From contig WPIO01000001.1 in the NCBI GenBank assembly GCA_009760855.2, positions 607,001 through 671,000 of the forward strand: a stretch of DNA of 64,000 bases. Direction: 5' to 3'. The stretch is from Cristatella mucedo. Taxonomy: Eukaryota > Bryozoa > Phylactolaemata > Cristatellidae. Under the pieces are notes generated by a model, which saw nothing but the letters and a program-made list of their open reading frames with translations, was not told where the DNA came from and made no database searches. Shown here piece after piece: positions 1 through 11,757 of this stretch (positions are counted from its first letter, which is position 1; each line of letters starts with the position of its first letter). The position numbers and the translations under genes were made by a program.

Positions 1-767
1 CTAAGAGCTTAAGGTACTACGAAGCACTTGCCAATACAAATGGTGCCTTTTTTATGTAGTTTGCTCAAATGGTTCACTGTTTTAGTAGCTTAATGAATTT
101 TTGTATCCGGAGCCCTAAAGCCTGTGTTTAAAACGTTTTTCCTCGATTTAAATCACGTTCTAATGCTGTACAGTATGCCTGAGGCCACTGACTTGATACA
201 ATTAAAGATGGGGAAAGCGTCGGCGTTACCCCGGTTATGCCGGCTCAGTGGCCTGGCAATCGCCGTGATGATAGCAAGTACAGGCGAGTCTTCGATCGGA
301 TGTGTGAACTATGCTCTCAGGAAGTCCACTTGTCAGTACGGCCGAGATCGCAGGCCTGTACATAGCAGGTGCTTTGCAGCACCCATTTGCTCCCTCGAGA
401 GTCACGTGAATGTGCTAATGTCAAAATCCCTGCAGACTGGGACCAGGAGGTTAGTAAGCAGAGGTGCGATTAAGAAGTGCGTAATTGTCCAAGGAATCTT
501 TTGCTCAGACAGCAGAGCAGACACCCCTGACTCTGAATGGCAAACAGGAACTGCTAGTCAGCAGCAGCTGGAGCAGCTGGGGCATGACCTTCTCGTCAGC
601 GCTGACCGTATGACGATTAAGCATAACAATTTGGAATGACGAGAGCAAGTTTACGACGTTTAAAGAATGCAAGCATATGCTGTTTGTCTGTCGTAGGTGC
701 AACGGAAGTTCCTGTGAGTTGTACCCTTGAGTAATCGGCAAGAAAGTCGTCATGGTATGAGACTACT
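1..767. other. left-edge sequence, nothing recognised
   Basis: Presumed intron upstream of the first FANCM exon seen. An open frame of 171 codons at 124-639 on the + strand shows no recognisable domain and no clear splice sites, so I do not call it. Confidence 0.4.
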
Positions 768-1015
768 TCACACTGATAGAAATAGATATTCGGTACTGGG
801 TCTCAGGATTAATTCTAATAGGTAGGCTGGAGCCCAGGAATGAACTGACCTAAAAGGGAGCAACAAAACCCTGAAGGCGATCTGTTGCTTGACTGGGAGC
901 CAGTACAGGTTTTGGAAGAAGTGGTGAGATGTGGCAACTGCGACACTCACGACAGACAAGCCTTTGTGCAGAGTTTTGCACCAGCTGTAAGCACCACAGT
1001 GCACACGCTGGTGGC
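768..1015 (-). mobile_element. LINE A fragment (L2/CR1-type)
   Basis: The complement encodes the LINE segment with WLPVKQQI and FRSVHSWAPAYL, matching the C-terminal part of the reverse transcriptase ORF found intact at 51461-52462. It is diverged and lacks a 3' tail. Confidence 0.75.
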
Positions 1016-1149
1016 TTTTTTGCAGTCCTGCATAATGATGGGCCGGGGGGGGGGTTGGGATGTGGAGGCCACCTCCTTCGATGACTTACTTCATGTACCA
1101 AACTTTCATCTTCTAGTAGGACCGTGGCCTGAAGCATATTGTCGAAAAG

Positions 1150-1240
1150 GGTTAAAAGATTGGTTTACTTGCACTATTCACAGTCCTGATCGTGGGTTTG
1201 AGCCCTGCAGAAAGAAATTCTTTATTACCTAGTGCAAGCA
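1150..1240 (+). mobile_element. tRNA-derived SINE fragment (group 2)
   Basis: A B-box-like segment (GTGGGTTTGAGCCCTG, 1192-1207) is followed by ATTCTTTATTACCTAGTGCA. The same arrangement, B box then CCTTTATTGCCCGCTGCA, occurs at 11960-12004 and in the complement of 27964-28063. Confidence 0.5.
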
Positions 1241-2072
1241 AGGTGAAATCTGCCGAGTGTTCTCTACTGGTATATAAACTAGCCTGCTGAATCGGCAGCA
1301 CTTTGCATTTTACTTTTTTTTTTTACTAGTTGAATGACCGAGTAAATATCCGGACTTCAACCCCATTTAACATCGATTGGATGTAGTAGAATGGCTGTTG
1401 TGGGCAAATGATAATATTAGGTCCACGGACTCATATTTAATACTTTACAGCCCATTGAACTTGTAGGCACATTGAGGTAGATGACTGTTAGCTGTTATTT
1501 CAAACAGTGCTAGAGCCGGTGGTACACTCGATGGCTCTCCACTGAGGTACCGGTTCATTTGATTGTGCATATTGGTTGAACCATGCTATATGTTTGCTTC
1601 TAAGTGTGCTTATTGTGCTGTTTCCTTAGTTTGCTTCCCGGTTTTGGTCCAATCCAATCCATTTGCCATGGCATGCAGCTGAGATTGGTTTTGATATTCG
1701 GAGCTTGTGGTGTCCTAGCTGGGTGTGGTGGCAACCATCAGGTGCCTAATTAGCATAGCTTACCTCCATCAGGAGCAGGGGGTAGAAAGTGATAGGCCTA
1801 TGCCGTACGTCCTGTCCCCATTCGCCTATTTGCTTTGCACAGGAAAGAAGCTTTGCGGCTTAGAGTTCTAGTTGCAATGCTTAGTCGCGCTGCACCAGGC
1901 TTCTTTGCTCTTGCGGTAATTTGTATTCGTCTTTGAAGTTTTCGGCCACGCCGGCATGTTGAGTATGCACGGTCCTTAACACTGCCTTATGTTTTGGGCA
2001 TGCGTTCACTGCACGAATAGGTAACTATTTAACACCGTGCAATTGTGCTCATACCGACTCTGCTTATTGCAG
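1241..2072. other. FANCM: FANCM intron, unique-looking
   Basis: No repeat or coding signal was recognised. The end is a normal acceptor region for the 2073 exon. Confidence 0.4.
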
Positions 2073-2155
2073 GGGTCCAGGCGCAGTGGTGGGACATCCA
2101 AAGTTAGATCAGTTGGAGAAAATAGTGGTCGAGCATTTCAAGCATTCTGAAGAAG
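2073..2155 (+). CDS. FANCM: FANCM exon: start of C-terminal helicase lobe
   Basis: The frame reads GPGAVVGHPKLDQLEKIVVE and then HFKHSEE. This matches the conserved HPKL..LE..V.EHF segment that opens the second RecA-like lobe of FANCM. The acceptor is TTATTGCAG before 2073 and the donor is GTACAT at 2156. One base is left over at the 3' side, and the next exon supplies the two bases that complete an Asp codon. A slightly shorter exon starting at a later AG within the first 15 bases cannot be excluded. Earlier helicase exons would lie left of the window. Confidence 0.85.
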
Positions 2156-2358
2156 GTACATTCTGCCTGTCGCCAAGCACTCTGCCACCGTGAGCTAGGT
2201 CCACTGTATGCCAAGACTGCGACTCTTCGGTGGCTAGTTGCAGTTTTGCTATCCTGATCACTTCATTTAATAGCTGCTGCTGCTCTGTCGATGAAGAAAA
2301 TGATGCTACCGCATTCTCATTTCATCCAACGCTTATGCTGTTCTCTTAAATTTTATAG

Positions 2359-2525
2359 ACGGTAAAAGTACCCGAGTAATCATATTCTCGCAATATCGGG
2401 ACAGTGTAACTCAGATTGCAGCAATGTTAGAGCACCACCAGCCTCTTGTGAAGGTCATGCAATTTGTTGGTCAAACGGCAGCTGGCAAAACGACGAAGGC
2501 ATTCACCCAGAAGGATCAGCTGGCA
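2359..2525 (+). CDS. FANCM: FANCM exon: helicase motif IV region
   Basis: The exon encodes the motif IV strand (RVIIFSQYRDSV), followed by a helix reading AAMLEHHQP and the block VKVMQFVGQTA. The FTQKDQLA segment follows; it corresponds to FTQKEQLE in vertebrate FANCM. This lobe closes over ATP and DNA during translocation. The acceptor is TTTTATAG before 2359 and the donor is GTAAGT at 2526, with phase 0 at the 3' end. The match to FANCM is much closer than to other SF2 helicases because of the FTQK block and the G-K-x-T-K spacing. Confidence 0.92.
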
Positions 2526-3507
2526 GTAAGTACCCATTCAAACTGCTGGCATTGGAGGTTTTGGTAAGCGCTCATTGCAATTGATGCAATGGAGGGCAAG
2601 CTTTATTTTCTGCATGAATTTGTTTGCAATCGTGTGGAGTCGTGCATTTATAAATCATTAATTTGATAATCATATTTAGGCTGTCGTGTTGCCCCAAGCA
2701 CGGCACAGGCACTGCAGACAGCTCGCTCAATATGTATTGTCAGTCAATCTGCCTGCCAGCAAATTGGTCGTATTGCCGTTCATGTTTCGAACACGAGACT
2801 TTAGAGCTGAGAGTGCATGTAAATAGCTGCCAGGCTGATGGCACCGTCGTTCCTGGCATGGCTGCAAGGGCCCATACAACCGGTCATCTGACAGCCCTCC
2901 CATGCCGCAGCTAGTTTTATGAATGCGATTTTGAATGGGGGTGCCAACCCCCATGTCACGCTACGACCATTCTCCCTGGCATCATTGGTGGAGAGGCACA
3001 TCTGCCGTGGCCGGACCTTGGGCTGAGCATTGCTCCTGGCAGCTTCCTGGCTGGTCTGCTGGTCATTTGCAGTTTGTGCATGACCATGGCCTTGCAGTGG
3101 TTTGCAGGCTGTAGGCGAGTTAGTCTTCGGGTGAGGCTGTTGCAGCTTCCCAAGGCACGAGTCATCAGGCTCAGGCAGGCTGATGAAAAAGGTACTAGAC
3201 CCACCAGATGGCTCACGATTGTTCAGGACCAGCGTAGAGTGAAGTAGCTGAACCTTTTTAATTGCAACTGGTAGTGCTACGTGTACGATGCATTGGCTCT
3301 GCATGAATATAAAGTCAGTACTGTTACCCATTTATCCTGTATTTGCTGCAAGAGGGATCCATTTTCTGCCTGATTCGACTCGCTTGCATCGTGCGATTCA
3401 AAGTAGTCTTTGTTCGCCGAAGGCTTCTCAGGCTCTGACTGTGTTGTAAAAAACTCTCGAGCCTAATGCCCACTTACTCTTAGTGGCTCACGTGGATTTA
3501 CTGAAGA
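2526..3507. other. FANCM: FANCM intron with antisense open frame
   Basis: Mostly unassigned. The complement of 2801-3331 is open for 176 codons and is rich in Ser, Gln, Pro and His. I recognise no domain. It lies inside the intron between two helicase exons. Confidence 0.35.
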
Positions 3508-4359
3508 AATAATAATAATAATAATAATAATAATAATTCACTTGATAAAGCGCCCTCAGAGAACTTAATCTCTCTCTAGGCGCTTTACATTTGCTGAAAA
3601 GTGAAATGCGATTGAATGGTAAGTAAAATCATGCTTGAAAAACAAACAAAATGAATAATATGGTTAGGGGTGACATGCACAGGGTCAGCATGCAAATGTG
3701 GTTAGTGGCAGCATGCACAGCATCTGCACACATAATCACATGAAGGACGAATCATAGGGACCCACTAAAAGCTGTCCTAAATAGGTGTGTTTTTAAGTTC
3801 TTTTTAAATGTGGTCAGGTCAGGGGATGTTCTGACGCAGGTCGGGAGGGAGTTCCAGGCTTTGGGAGCATATGAACTAAATGCACGGTCTCCAAAGGATT
3901 CAAGGTTTGTATGAGGTATTTCTAGACTGTTGGATTCCGAAAAACGGGTGGTACGATGCTTGGCCTGATGGGGTAGTATATCTGACAGATAGGCTGGAGC
4001 CATAGAATGAAGGGACCTAAAAGTGAGCGACAAAACCTTAAAGTCAATTCGTTGCTTGACTGGTAGCCAGTGCAGGTCGGCGAGAAGTGGAGTAATGTGG
4101 CAACTGCGCCGCTCACGACAGACAAGCCTAGCTGCAGAGTTTTGAACCAGCTACAATCGCCTGATCGCACATGCTGGTAGGCCAGTAAGCAGTGAGTTGC
4201 AGAAGTCGAGACGAGATGTCACGAATGCATGGACCAACTTAGATGTGGTATCCTTATCTAAACAAGCCTGAATTTTAGCAATGTTTTGAAGCTGAAAATA
4301 GGCGGATTTGACTGTTGAGCTGATATGGTCGTCTAACGAGAGGTCGCTTTGGAATATGA
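3508..4359 (-). mobile_element. LINE A copy, 5'-truncated
   Basis: Read on the complement it ends in an (ATT)n tail at 3508-3537, preceded by the family 3' end AAAGCGCCTAGAGAGAGATT and GGGCGCTTTATCAAGTG. Upstream are the domains with WLPVKQ, SMAPAYLSDILPHQAKHRTT and WNSLPTCVRTSPDLTTFK. Similarity stops at 4359, where the sequence of full copies would continue, so this is a typical 5' truncation. Confidence 0.9.
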
Positions 4360-4758
4360 AGAAATGCAAATATATCCCAACATTTTGTCACTGACTGCTC
4401 CTCTTTCAGCCAGGATGAATTTATTTCATGAGTCTCTAAAAGATCAATCAGCCGCGCTCTTCAGTTATGGCCTGCTCGACAGTGGAAGCTATATCTTGAG
4501 GTCTGCGCCAGGCTGTGTATGTGTTTCACAAGGCTTCACAGCTAAGCCGAACAAAGAAGCATTCCAGAGGCGCAGGCATGCACTGGTCAGGCAGCTTGTG
4601 GCCACTGTAGTGTAAGAAAGTGTAAGCACGGCTCTACCTTAGAAGAGTTTTACTTGAATGAGCTGTCACTTTTGAGGTTGGCCACCTGTTAGGACAGCCT
4701 TGCTGTATTTAGCCAACACTCAGTAGCAAACTCCCGGCAGTCTGGCCACAGCTACAAT

Positions 4759-4762
<4 letters not shown>

Positions 4763-4830
<68 letters not shown>

Positions 4831-4853
4831 CGCTTGCTCTCTCTCTCTCTCTC
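4763..4853. repeat. (CT)n microsatellite
   Basis: About 90 bases of CT with two short interruptions near 4827-4836. The Ser/Leu and Arg/Glu open frames across it are artefacts of the repeat. Confidence 0.95.
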
Positions 4854-5068
4854 TTATCCGGTAGTAAGAGGATTTTCCAAGCATACCCGTTGCAGGCAGC
4901 ATGTGAATTTTTTTCTTTGGATAAACCAGAACGAAACAGATGCTGTTGGTATGGATATAGCATGAGGTCACCACCATATTTCTTTTGACCTATTTTATCT
5001 GCCCAGGCATAGAGGCCACTAGCCTTCCCTATGTTTCCTCTGCTGTAGCATTCTGCAGAGCCTGAAGT

Positions 5069-5251
5069 TCACTGAATAAGTTCGTTACTCTGCCACTTGT
5101 TGATATTGGTCTGTAAACGTTGTATGATAGTGTTCTGGTCAGGTGACTGGCTGGGCCACTGCTTCAGCATCACATCGGATTTGTCGAAAAAGTGCTGTAT
5201 TGGCCTGACAATTTGCTTAAGGTCGGTATGTTTGACTGCCTGATATAACAT
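5069..5251 (-). pseudogene. Tc1/mariner-like transposase fragment
   Basis: The complement encodes a KHT motif, then a helix ending HFFDKSDVMLKQWPSQSPDQN, TI, and a tail with LQTNINKW. Tc1-family transposases carry DPKHTS, then the WPSQSPDLNPIE catalytic-region motif with the third acidic residue. Here DLNPIE is changed to DQNTII, so the final catalytic residue is lost. Only about 60 codons remain and no inverted repeats were found. Confidence 0.65.
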
Positions 5252-5269
5252 CTGCCAGAGTATTTACGT

Positions 5270-6414
5270 TTTGCAATCTAACTAAGTTGCTTGACCACCT
5301 AGAGGTACTCATGTTGGTTCGTTGTAACTTAGATCCGTTCTAGAGCTCTAACTCTTTTTTCCCCCGCAAAGCAGCCGCAAAGCCACCGATTTGCCACCAA
5401 GAGTAGGTTGAAGGCCGTCATGCTCAAATGTGTGATCTTTCCTTCACCTAACCCTAATGTGTCTCTTTCCATTTCAAAATATTGTGGACAATGTTAACTT
5501 GCCCATATAATGGAGTTCACGAAGTTTCAATCGTTCTCTCTGTCTATTGACATGATATTCAGCCCAATTAAAGCCCTCTTCTTTATGACGGCCAACGAAC
5601 AGGGGGCACTGCACCCTTTTTTTATTTCTATTCTGAAGTGCTACCTCTTGGTGAGTCGGTTACTCGGGCATCAACCGACCAGATCCAACTTACCCGGGCC
5701 ATCGAACCAGTCCCAGTAGTTTTTTTGACAGTATTGATGAATTGGCTTATCACACGTGTCTAATCTTGCTAATGCCTTGCTGGTGTAGCAGTGCATGCAT
5801 CCCTTTAGAATGGTCACAGTAGTGTTACTTGCTCGGTATTTTTTGCAGCTACATTTGGCTGATCCAAAGTTATTTGTACTGGGTGGACTTTAATGTTATT
5901 CTTGTGCCACATAGCAGTTCACTGAAATATGGTGCAGTTTGATTCTATAATTATAAGTAACCCACTGCAAATGGGCATGATTTAAGCCTTTTCTGCTAAT
6001 GGCCTCTGAGTAGGACTACTGTAGCTGCCCAATGCGGCTCCTAGATAACTCTGAGATTGCCATATTTTCCAGAGGCACCGGGGCTTTGGCTTGTGCTCTG
6101 GCCCCCCCTGTGTACTAAAATTGAGGGGTGCGAAGATATTTTGTCTTAGCTACCTATCTGCACCAACTTCAACCTTTGCAGCAGTGCTTCTTTTTGGCAG
6201 TTGCATGTCACACGGTCATATAATTACTTCGATCAATTGTTGTTATCGTGTTCTTGTGCGTTATGCTATCTGTCTCTTTTCCGACCTCCTCCTTATGCTC
6301 TTAGAGGCAAAGCAGACAAAGTGTGCTACCGACGGAGCTGGTCACGGGACTAGATCTTAGCAAGATTGTGGATCGATGCTGCTTGAAGGTGTAATGGCTG
6401 TTGACCGTTTTCAG
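5270..6414. other. FANCM: FANCM intron, nothing recognised
   Basis: No repeats, RNA genes or exon-like blocks were seen until the acceptor TTTTCAG at 6408-6414. Confidence 0.4.
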
Positions 6415-6621
6415 GTGATGAAGTCATTCAGGAATGGTGGGTATAACACGCTTGTGTCAACGTGCATCGGTGAGGAAGGCCTGGACATCGCTGAGGTGGA
6501 CCTGATAATCTGCTTTGATTGCAGCAAGTCTCCACTACGGCTGACTCAGCGAATGGGTCGGACCGGTCGTCAGAGGAAGGGTCGTGTAGTCATTTTGGTA
6601 TCTGAAGGCAAAGAGGAGGAG
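6415..6621 (+). CDS. FANCM: FANCM exon: helicase motifs V and VI
   Basis: The frame begins VMKSFRNGGYNTLVSTCIGE (motif V follows as EEGLDIAEVD) and continues to LIICFD and the motif VI arginine-finger segment QRMGRTGRQRKG, then VVILVSEGKEEE. These motifs couple ATP hydrolysis to branch migration. The acceptor TTTTCAG is clear. The donor is GTGCTA, a poor match to consensus, but the next exon joins in phase 0 at the exact place where vertebrate FANCM reads EGREERIYNQS. The intron that follows starts about 115 bases before a 500-bp pyrimidine microsatellite. The open frame runs on through the microsatellite as low-complexity Ser/Leu codons, which I do not take as coding. Confidence 0.93.
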
Positions 6622-6736
6622 GTGCTACTAGCGCTGCTGCTGTGTGCTACTGCATGGTGCTTGCTCCTGGCTCGATCACTTTTTGTTTGCTGCCTGTGCA
6701 TGGTTAGCACGTGTGTGTCTGGACAAACTGTGATCG

Positions 6737-7243
<507 letters not shown>

Positions 7244-7556
7244 TTTTGTCTCGTGCTACCGAAGGTTTGTTTTGAGGGGACAGTGGGAATATAGCTCCCA
7301 ACCCGGGGCGACCTTCTGCTTCTGGTCACTGCTATGACTGGCTATGCCACCTGCCATGACTGACTGGCTAAGCTAGTGCACTGCACATGTAGAATGTGCA
7401 AGCCCTTAGCAGTTGTCTTGCGATTGCTTCCCCTCTGTTGTCCCATAGTATCAGCATCTGGGACTTGTCTTGGCTTGTGTAAGTAAGCATTTATGTACCA
7501 TCATGTGCATGGTACCACTAACCATTTGATCATGCTTCCTGTACAGCATATTTAAT

Positions 7557-7625
7557 GTGCCTAGAAAGAGATTAAGTTTTCTGAGGGTGCTATACAAATG
7601 TATTAGCAATTATATTGTTAATATT
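7557..7625 (+). repeat. solo LINE A/SINE 3' tail
   Basis: The sequence contains GTGCCTAGAAAGAGATTAAG, TTTTCTGAGGGTGCTATACA and then an ATT-rich end. This is the 3' end of LINE A and of SINE group 1. The upstream part is not clearly either. A more diverged tail of the same kind lies near 8085-8150. Confidence 0.7.
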
Positions 7626-7724
7626 ATACAATATCCAAACGTGGCAATCTGATAGCCGGTGTTCGCGAAGGCTGCTTGTCACCCTAGTCTTTCTGCCATG
7701 TGCAAGAATGGAATGTTTTCCATC

Positions 7725-7800
7725 CGACTGGATACGAACCACATCTGAGTACTTCCAGGGCTCTAACCATTAGCAGCTGAGAGTACTCGTCCTATCCATG
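7725..7800 (-). mobile_element. tRNA-like SINE head
   Basis: On the complement, an A-box-like segment (TAATGGTTAGAGCCCTGG) is followed by a B box that fits the consensus exactly (GGTTCGTATCC). The spacing is close to that of tRNA promoters. It lacks a full tRNA fold, so I read it as a SINE head. The nearby tail at 7557-7625 is in the opposite orientation and is not its own. Confidence 0.5.
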
Positions 7801-8294
7801 GTGTCGGGCACAAAGCGCATGCTTCGGCTTTAATGTGAATGCTGACGCTTCCGAGCCACAGTCTTAAGTCGCTTGCATTATATTACTTGGTCTAACCTCA
7901 TGTAAGTTTGAAATGGTGGCTTCACCTTTCTTGTCCATTTGCTAAGACAAGTTAATATCTAAGACGACCTGTTTCTCTCAGCATTCGCCGAGTCCCTGTG
8001 TATTGTTCTTGGTGTACTTATGCCTGCTGACAGTGTGTGTTATCGTTAACCATGTTTACTTACATGCTTCTTTTTCAGCATATGCAAAGTAATCGGAATG
8101 ATAATTTTGGTTTGTTGAGGGTGCTATGCAAATGCATGATTATTATTACGTTTGTATTATTCTGAGCACAGTTATGTCACTTTTTAGTGCTGGGATGACT
8201 TTTACGGCAAGTCTCATAGCACGAAATATTGCCTTTCTAATGGTGCTTCACCGTTTAAAGCATACCTTTTCTGTACATTTCCCGTTTTGTGTAG

Positions 8295-9230
8295 ATAATA
8301 ATAATAATAATAATAATAATAATATTGCACTTGATAAAGCGCCCTCAGAGAACTTAATCTCTTTCTAGGCGCTTTACATTTGCTGCAAAGTGATACGCAA
8401 TAGAATAGTAAGTAAGATCATGCTTGAAAAACAAACAAAATGAATAACATGGTTAGGGGTTACATGCACTGGGTCAGCATGCAAATGTGGTTAGTGGCAG
8501 CATGAACAGTGTCAGCACGCATAAGCACATCGAGGACGAATCACAAGGACCCACTAAATGCTGTCCTAAATAGTTATGTTTTTAAGTTTCTTTTAAATGT
8601 GGTCAGGTTAGGGGATGTTCTGATGCAGGTCGGGAGGGAGTTCCAGGCTGTGGGAGCATACGAGCTAAATGCACGGTCTCCAAAGGATTTAAGGTTTGTA
8701 CGAGGTATTTCTAGACTGTTGGATTCCGAACAGCGAGTGGTACGATGCTTTGCCTGATGGGGTAGTATATCTGAAAGATAGGCTGGAGCCATAGAATGAA
8801 GAGACCTAAAAGTGAGCGACAAAACCTTGTAGTCAATCCGTTGCTTGACTGGTAACCAGTGCAGGTCGGCGAGAAGTGGAGTAATGTGGCAACTGCGAAG
8901 CTCACGACAGACAAGCCTAGCTGCAGAGTTTTGCACCAGCTGCAATCGCCTGATCGCACATGCTGGTAGGCCAGTAAGCAGTGAGTTGCAGAAGTCGAGA
9001 CGAGATGTCTCGAATGCATGGACCAACTTGGACGTGGTATCCTTATCTAAACAAGCCCTAATTTTAGCAATGTTATGAAGCTGAAAATAGGCTGATTTGA
9101 CTGTGGAGCTGATGTGGTCGTCTAACGAGAGGTCGCTTTGGAATATGACACCTAGATTTCGAGCTGATGCAACTGGAGATATGCTGGCAGAGCCAATTTT
9201 GAAAGTCAGCCTTTCCAATTTTAGATGCCC
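8295..9230 (-). mobile_element. LINE A copy, 5'-truncated, long open frame
   Basis: The (ATT)n tail is at 8295-8325. The complement of 8574-9233 is open for 219 codons and covers the C-terminal part of the reverse transcriptase ORF from KLERLTFKIGSASIS to the WNSLPTCIRTSPNLTTFK end. It is one of the least damaged copies. Homology stops near 9230, upstream of which the catalytic YADD block is missing. Confidence 0.9.
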
Positions 9231-9658
9231 CATACACTCTTTTATTCGGGCATCACAACGTTTAGCAAAGTCAGTAATGACCTTATTGGAGTCCGTGCAT
9301 GTCTAGATGGAGTGGGGTAAGGGTACACAGTGCTTTCAGGCCGATAACCATAGCCAGAGGTTGGATAACGAGGAAGGGGGCAGCTTCCAAATGTAAATGG
9401 ACGCTGCATTAGCCGATTGCTAGTTAGCCGACTTCACAATGCATCATAAGGCATTGCAAGGAGCGGTTTTCTGCCGGTGTGTGTCTAACAGACTTTGAGC
9501 ACCCATGTAGGTCTAATGATAGGATGGGGAGGTTTTGGCACGGTCAGCAAACCTATATTCTGTCAGTCTGTCCTGGCAGAAAGCTATTCGAACTTATACG
9601 GCTCACGCACGGCCTAACACATGTCTGGATTCGGGCACTTTTTTGCACTGTGGTAGTG

Positions 9659-10368
9659 TAATAATAATGATAATAATAATAATAATAATAATAATGCACT
9701 TGATAAAGTGCTCTCAGATAACTCAAATCTCTTTCTAGGCGCTTTACATTTGATGCAAAGGGAAACGTGATTAAATGGTGAGTAATGTAATGCTTGATAA
9801 ACAACATGAATAACATGGTTAAGGGTGATATGCACAGGGTCAGCATGCAAGTATGGTTAGTGGCAACATGCACAGTGTCAGTACGTGTAAGCAGATGAAG
9901 GACGACTCACAAGGACCCACTAAATGCTGTCCTAGATGGGTGAGTTTTTGAGTTATTTTTAAGTGTGATCAAGTCAGAGGATGTCGTGATTCAAGTCGGG
10001 AGTTAGTTCAAGGCTTTGGGAGCATACGAACTAAATGCACGGTCTCCAAAGGATTTGAGGTTTGTATGAGGTATTGGTAATCTCTTAGATTCCGAAAAGC
10101 AGATGATAGGATGCTTGGCCTGGTGGGGAGTAGATCTGAGAGATAGGCTGGAGCCAAAGAAGGAAGTGACCTAAAAGTGAGAGACAAAACCTTGAAGTCG
10201 ATCTGTTGCTTGACTGGTAGCCAATGCAGGTCGGCGAGAAGTGGTGTGATGTGGCAACTGCAACGCTTACGACACAAGCTAGCTGCAGTTTTTGCACCAG
10301 CTGTAAGTGCCTGATTGCGCATGCCGGTAGGCCAGCATGTAGTAAGTTACAGAAGTCAAGACAGGATG
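9659..10368 (-). mobile_element. LINE A copy, 5'-truncated
   Basis: The (ATT)n tail is at 9659-9695. The complement carries ADLHWLPVKQQIDFKVLSLT and LAPAYLSDLLP, with frameshifts. It stops 104 bases before the FANCM exon at 10472. Confidence 0.88.
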
Positions 10369-10471
10369 GGCAGGCCACTGCTAGTCCATTATCACGATGT
10401 TCCTTCATGCTGCTGTTTACTGCACCGTATGCTTGCTTTGTGCCGAATTGACTTTTCGTTTCGATCGATAG

Positions 10472-10721
10472 GTTTATGACCAGTGCCGCTTCTCTAAAAA
10501 TGCGGTAGCCAAAGTGCTGCAGTCAGGCACCAGGCAGCTGCAGTTCTATGACAAGAGTTCTCGAATGGTGCCTCGTGGACTGCAGCCCGTAGCCAAGCAG
10601 GCGCACTTTGATATTGCACCGCGCCTCCACGTGTCGCAGTCGCGTCCTGCGAAGCAGAAAGTAAAGAGAAAAGCCACACGAAACGTTGCCCTTGCTGAAT
10701 CAGCAAGCTGTGCAGGGAAGG
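10472..10721 (+). CDS. FANCM: FANCM exon: post-helicase segment
   Basis: The exon starts VYDQCRFSKNAVAKVLQSG and continues with LQFYDKSSRMVPRG. In vertebrate FANCM the same place reads IYNQSQSNKRSI, then LHFYQRSPRMVPDG, so this is the conserved block directly after motif VI. The rest (about 45 residues) is basic and less conserved. In vertebrates the region just downstream binds the MHF1-MHF2 histone-fold dimer; I cannot point to the binding residues here. The acceptor is CGATAG before 10472 and the donor is GTGAGT at 10722. One base carries over and is completed by GG of the next exon. A LINE A copy ends only about 100 bases upstream of the acceptor. Confidence 0.9.
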
Positions 10722-11290
10722 GTGAGTGACTTCGGCTTGTGGGTTGCACATCTCGCAACTGCTGACTGCTACAAGTTATGCAATCTTCTGCACGATGCAA
10801 CTATGCAATGTCGTTGCTAGGCTTTTAGTCGGTTTTACACGGCGAGTCATCTCCACTAGGCTGCTATCTGACCAGTGATCTATATATAACCTGCCTGCTG
10901 TCCTGGTTCCTTGCTCTTGGAGACCCCATTGTCGAGATTCCTTACTGAGTTTTGGCAATCCAATCTTTGTGCTCAGCATTTTTGTATTATTATAAAGGAC
11001 ACTTACCCACTCACAGCACTAACTTGCTTAAGCCCAGGAGACATGCTTGTGGTATCGGGTCTCATCCGGTCGGGTTGGCCCCACTGACACATTTATAATG
11101 AGTTGCAATCCTCTCTCGGCGAAGTGAGTCGATGGGCAAATGATGCCAATCTCTCGACCGGTCATTGAGGGTTGTCCCTCAATAGTGTGACTTGACAAAT
11201 TGTTTCCATCTGAAACTCCACAGCCTGACGATCGGTCCCTGGTTTTCAATAAGGTTGCTGCAGCACGGCCGTGAGAAGCCTTGAAGGCTT
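10722..11290. other. FANCM: FANCM intron, nothing recognised
   Basis: No repeat or coding signal was recognised before the inverted repeat at 11291. Confidence 0.4.
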
Positions 11291-11325
11291 GTCATGCATG
11301 TCGTCTGCGAGACGACATGCATGAC
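11291..11325. repeat. perfect inverted repeat, 16-bp arms
   Basis: Arm GTCATGCATGTCGTCT, spacer GCG, and its exact reverse complement AGACGACATGCATGAC. It would form a very stable hairpin or cruciform. A second perfect inverted repeat (CCCACGTG, 7-base spacer, CACGTGGG) lies at 11382-11404. Confidence 0.95.
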
Positions 11326-11381
11326 GTCGATGATGTCGTCATCGAACAGTGCCCAGGCTGATGGCTTTCGATGCTTTTCAA

Positions 11382-11404
11382 CCCACGTGGTCGCATCACG
11401 TGGG
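11382..11404. repeat. E-box-bearing inverted repeat
   Basis: CCCACGTG and CACGTGGG are separated by GTCGCAT. Each arm contains CACGTG, the palindromic E-box core bound by bHLH factors. Whether it is bound is unknown. Confidence 0.7.
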
Positions 11405-11757
11405 GCTGTGCAGATTATGACTGTAATGCTGGCTGCTCGCTAAAGCAGCTGTGGATTAAACGGCACAACGATGTTTTTGAATGGAAGTGACAGGATGTAG
11501 AGAGTTATGGGATGGAGATATACAGGTGCATTGTCAAACGGACGATTTTACTAGCCCTTTATACTGTGTGATAATTCTCACACGTGTGTTGTTCGCCGAG
11601 CATGTGCACATGTGCCATGATGAAGGCAGAGACGGTGATGTGATGGAGAATTCTGATTGTGACTGACCAGAAGATGTACCAATACTGGCTACTGGCTGAC
11701 ACCTTAGCAGCAAAGGTTTCTTAAAGCCAGTTCTTATATTTTATGTATCGGCTGTCA
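11405..11757. other. FANCM: FANCM intron, nothing recognised
   Basis: No feature was seen between the inverted repeats and the SINE. Confidence 0.4.

Noticed and set aside
124-639. 171-codon open frame on the + strand near the left edge
   Set aside because: No domain, no fit to the N-terminal lobe of FANCM, no convincing splice sites.
7725-7800. A possible real tRNA gene on the complement
   Set aside because: A and B boxes are present, but I could not see a full cloverleaf with paired acceptor arms. A SINE head is more likely. The same applies to 27964-28063.
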